Below, piece by piece: positions 63,361 through 64,000 of a stretch of 64,000 nt of DNA. Numbering within the stretch: position 1 is the stretch's first letter; each line of letters starts with the position of its first letter. This DNA comes from Methylobacterium sp. Leaf108 (GTDB taxonomy: Bacteria > Pseudomonadota > Alphaproteobacteria > Rhizobiales > Beijerinckiaceae). Position numbers and translations under genes: made by a program. The stretch lies in NCBI RefSeq assembly GCF_001423265.1, contig NZ_LMND01000003.1:2649-66648 (forward strand). The letters run 5' to 3'. The notes below the pieces were generated by a model. The model was not told the origin of the DNA. It ran no database searches and saw only the letters and a program-made list of their open reading frames with translations.

Positions 63361-64000
63361 GCCTGTGCCTCGCGGTCTGCCTCTCCGGGCCGGCCGCCGC
63401 CGAGCCGGGGGAGACGATCACGGTGGCCTCCACCACCTCCACCGAGCAGTCGGGCCTGTTCAAGCACCTGCTGCCGCTGTTCACGCAGGCCAAGGGCATC
63501 GGCGTGAAGGTGGTGGCGCTGGGCACCGGCCAGGCCCTCGACGTCGGCCGGCGCGGCGACGCCGACGTGGTCTTCGTCCACGACCAGGCCGCCGAGGAGG
63601 CCTTCCTCGCCGACGGCTTCGCCGTGAAGCGCCAGGACGTGATGTACAACGACTTCGTCGTGGTCGGCCCCAGGAACGACCCGGCCAGGGCCGGCGGCCA
63701 GGACGTGCTCGAGGCCCTGCGCCGCATCGCCGCCGCCAGGGCGCCCTTCGTCTCGCGCGGCGACCGCTCGGGCACCCACGCGGCCGAACTGCGATACTGG
63801 AAGGCGGCGGGCGTCGACCTCGGCGCGGCCAAGGGCGAATGGTACAAGGAGATCGGCCAGGGCATGGGCCCGGCGCTCAACACCGCCTCGGCCGCGAACG
63901 CCTACCTCCTGTCGGATCGCGGCACCTGGCTCTCGTTCAAGAACCGCGGCGATCTCGCCATCCTGGTGGCCGGCGACCGGCGCCTGTTCAACCAGTACGG
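63333..64000 (+). CDS. tupA: Tungstate ABC transporter binding protein (3' end missing)
   Basis: Signal peptide MGIGRRSLLSLCLAVCLSGPAAAE, then TVASTTSTEQSGLFKHLLPLF with the TTSTEQSGL oxyanion-binding motif of TupA, GDADVVFVHDQAAEEAF, MYNDFVVVGP and FVSRGDRSGTHAAEL. It binds tungstate in the periplasm. It starts 28 nt inside the tupC gene. About 222 residues are present; the end (FNQYG...) lies past the window edge. Confidence 0.93.
   Translation, partial: MGIGRRSLLSLCLAVCLSGPAAAEPGETITVASTTSTEQSGLFKHLLPLFTQAKGIGVKVVALGTGQALDVGRRGDADVVFVHDQAAEEAFLADGFAVKRQDVMYNDFVVVGPRNDPARAGGQDVLEALRRIAAARAPFVSRGDRSGTHAAELRYWKAAGVDLGAAKGEWYKEIGQGMGPALNTASAANAYLLSDRGTWLSFKNRGDLAILVAGDRRLFNQY

Overview
This is a high-GC chromosomal window from an alphaproteobacterium of the Hyphomicrobiales, most like Methylobacterium/Methylorubrum. 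That placement is inferred from gene content: the acyltransferase-waaA-lpxK cluster beside a DUF2093 gene, a DUF6867 gene after livF, DUF6894 and NepR proteins, a tungstate ABC transporter, and a tRNA-Arg(CCT) interrupted by a group I intron. Two sequences one mismatch from the bacterial parS consensus (11694 and 38490) suggest that the window lies in the origin-proximal part of a replicon.

Layout from left to right. Positions 1-4134 hold the 5' part of a secreted alkaline phosphatase with RTX repeats (cut by the window edge and carrying an apparent frameshift), an orphan gene and tRNA-Thr(GGT). Positions 4275-8000 hold housekeeping genes: NUDIX hydrolase, MarR/OhrR regulator, metallophosphoesterase and TPR protein. 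Positions 8522-12028 hold the lipid A/Kdo genes. Positions 12144-15458 hold a tightly overlapping nucleoside salvage operon (cdd, purine nucleoside phosphorylase, deoC, deoA).

Positions 15493-21835 form a sulfur neighbourhood. A leftward operon encodes two YeeE/YedE permease halves and a sulfurtransferase/phosphatase-like protein. A rightward set encodes a 63-residue protein, serine O-acetyltransferase, a family 2 encapsulin shell protein containing a cNMP-binding-like domain, and its likely cargo, a cysteine desulfurase with a long disordered N-terminal extension. Together they look like a system that makes cysteine, moves sulfur species across the membrane and desulfurates cysteine inside a protein shell.

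Positions 21894-34955 are a genomic island of about 13 kb bounded by a 19-bp direct repeat, one copy of which is the 3' end of the tRNA-Arg(CCT) gene. It carries a tyrosine integrase next to the tRNA, a serine recombinase, small regulators, a NepR-like anti-sigma factor, a Rha-like fragment, a large phage ejection-protein-like gene and two distantly related proteins of unknown function. It also holds at least seven copies of a roughly 26-bp element that resembles promoters of T7/T3-type single-subunit phage RNA polymerases, yet no such polymerase, capsid or terminase gene is present. I consider it either a phage satellite that waits for a T7-like helper or the remains of a temperate T7-like prophage. 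The host tRNA gene is itself split by a 258-nt group I intron of the kind known from Agrobacterium.

To the right of the island are a nuclease-like protein, an M48 lipoprotein protease, a double hexapeptide-repeat protein, moaE and a class C beta-lactamase (35462-41707). Next come an exopolysaccharide cluster (42478-52445: FemAB/CelD-like acyltransferase, flippase, two glycosyltransferases, GH5 glycosidase, VpsF-like protein and a Wzz/GumC-like protein with a degenerate kinase domain) and a complete branched-chain amino acid ABC transporter operon (52767-58257). The window ends with an amine oxidase, an EI24/CysZ-like protein, an NDUFA9-like epimerase and a tungstate transporter operon cut by the right edge.
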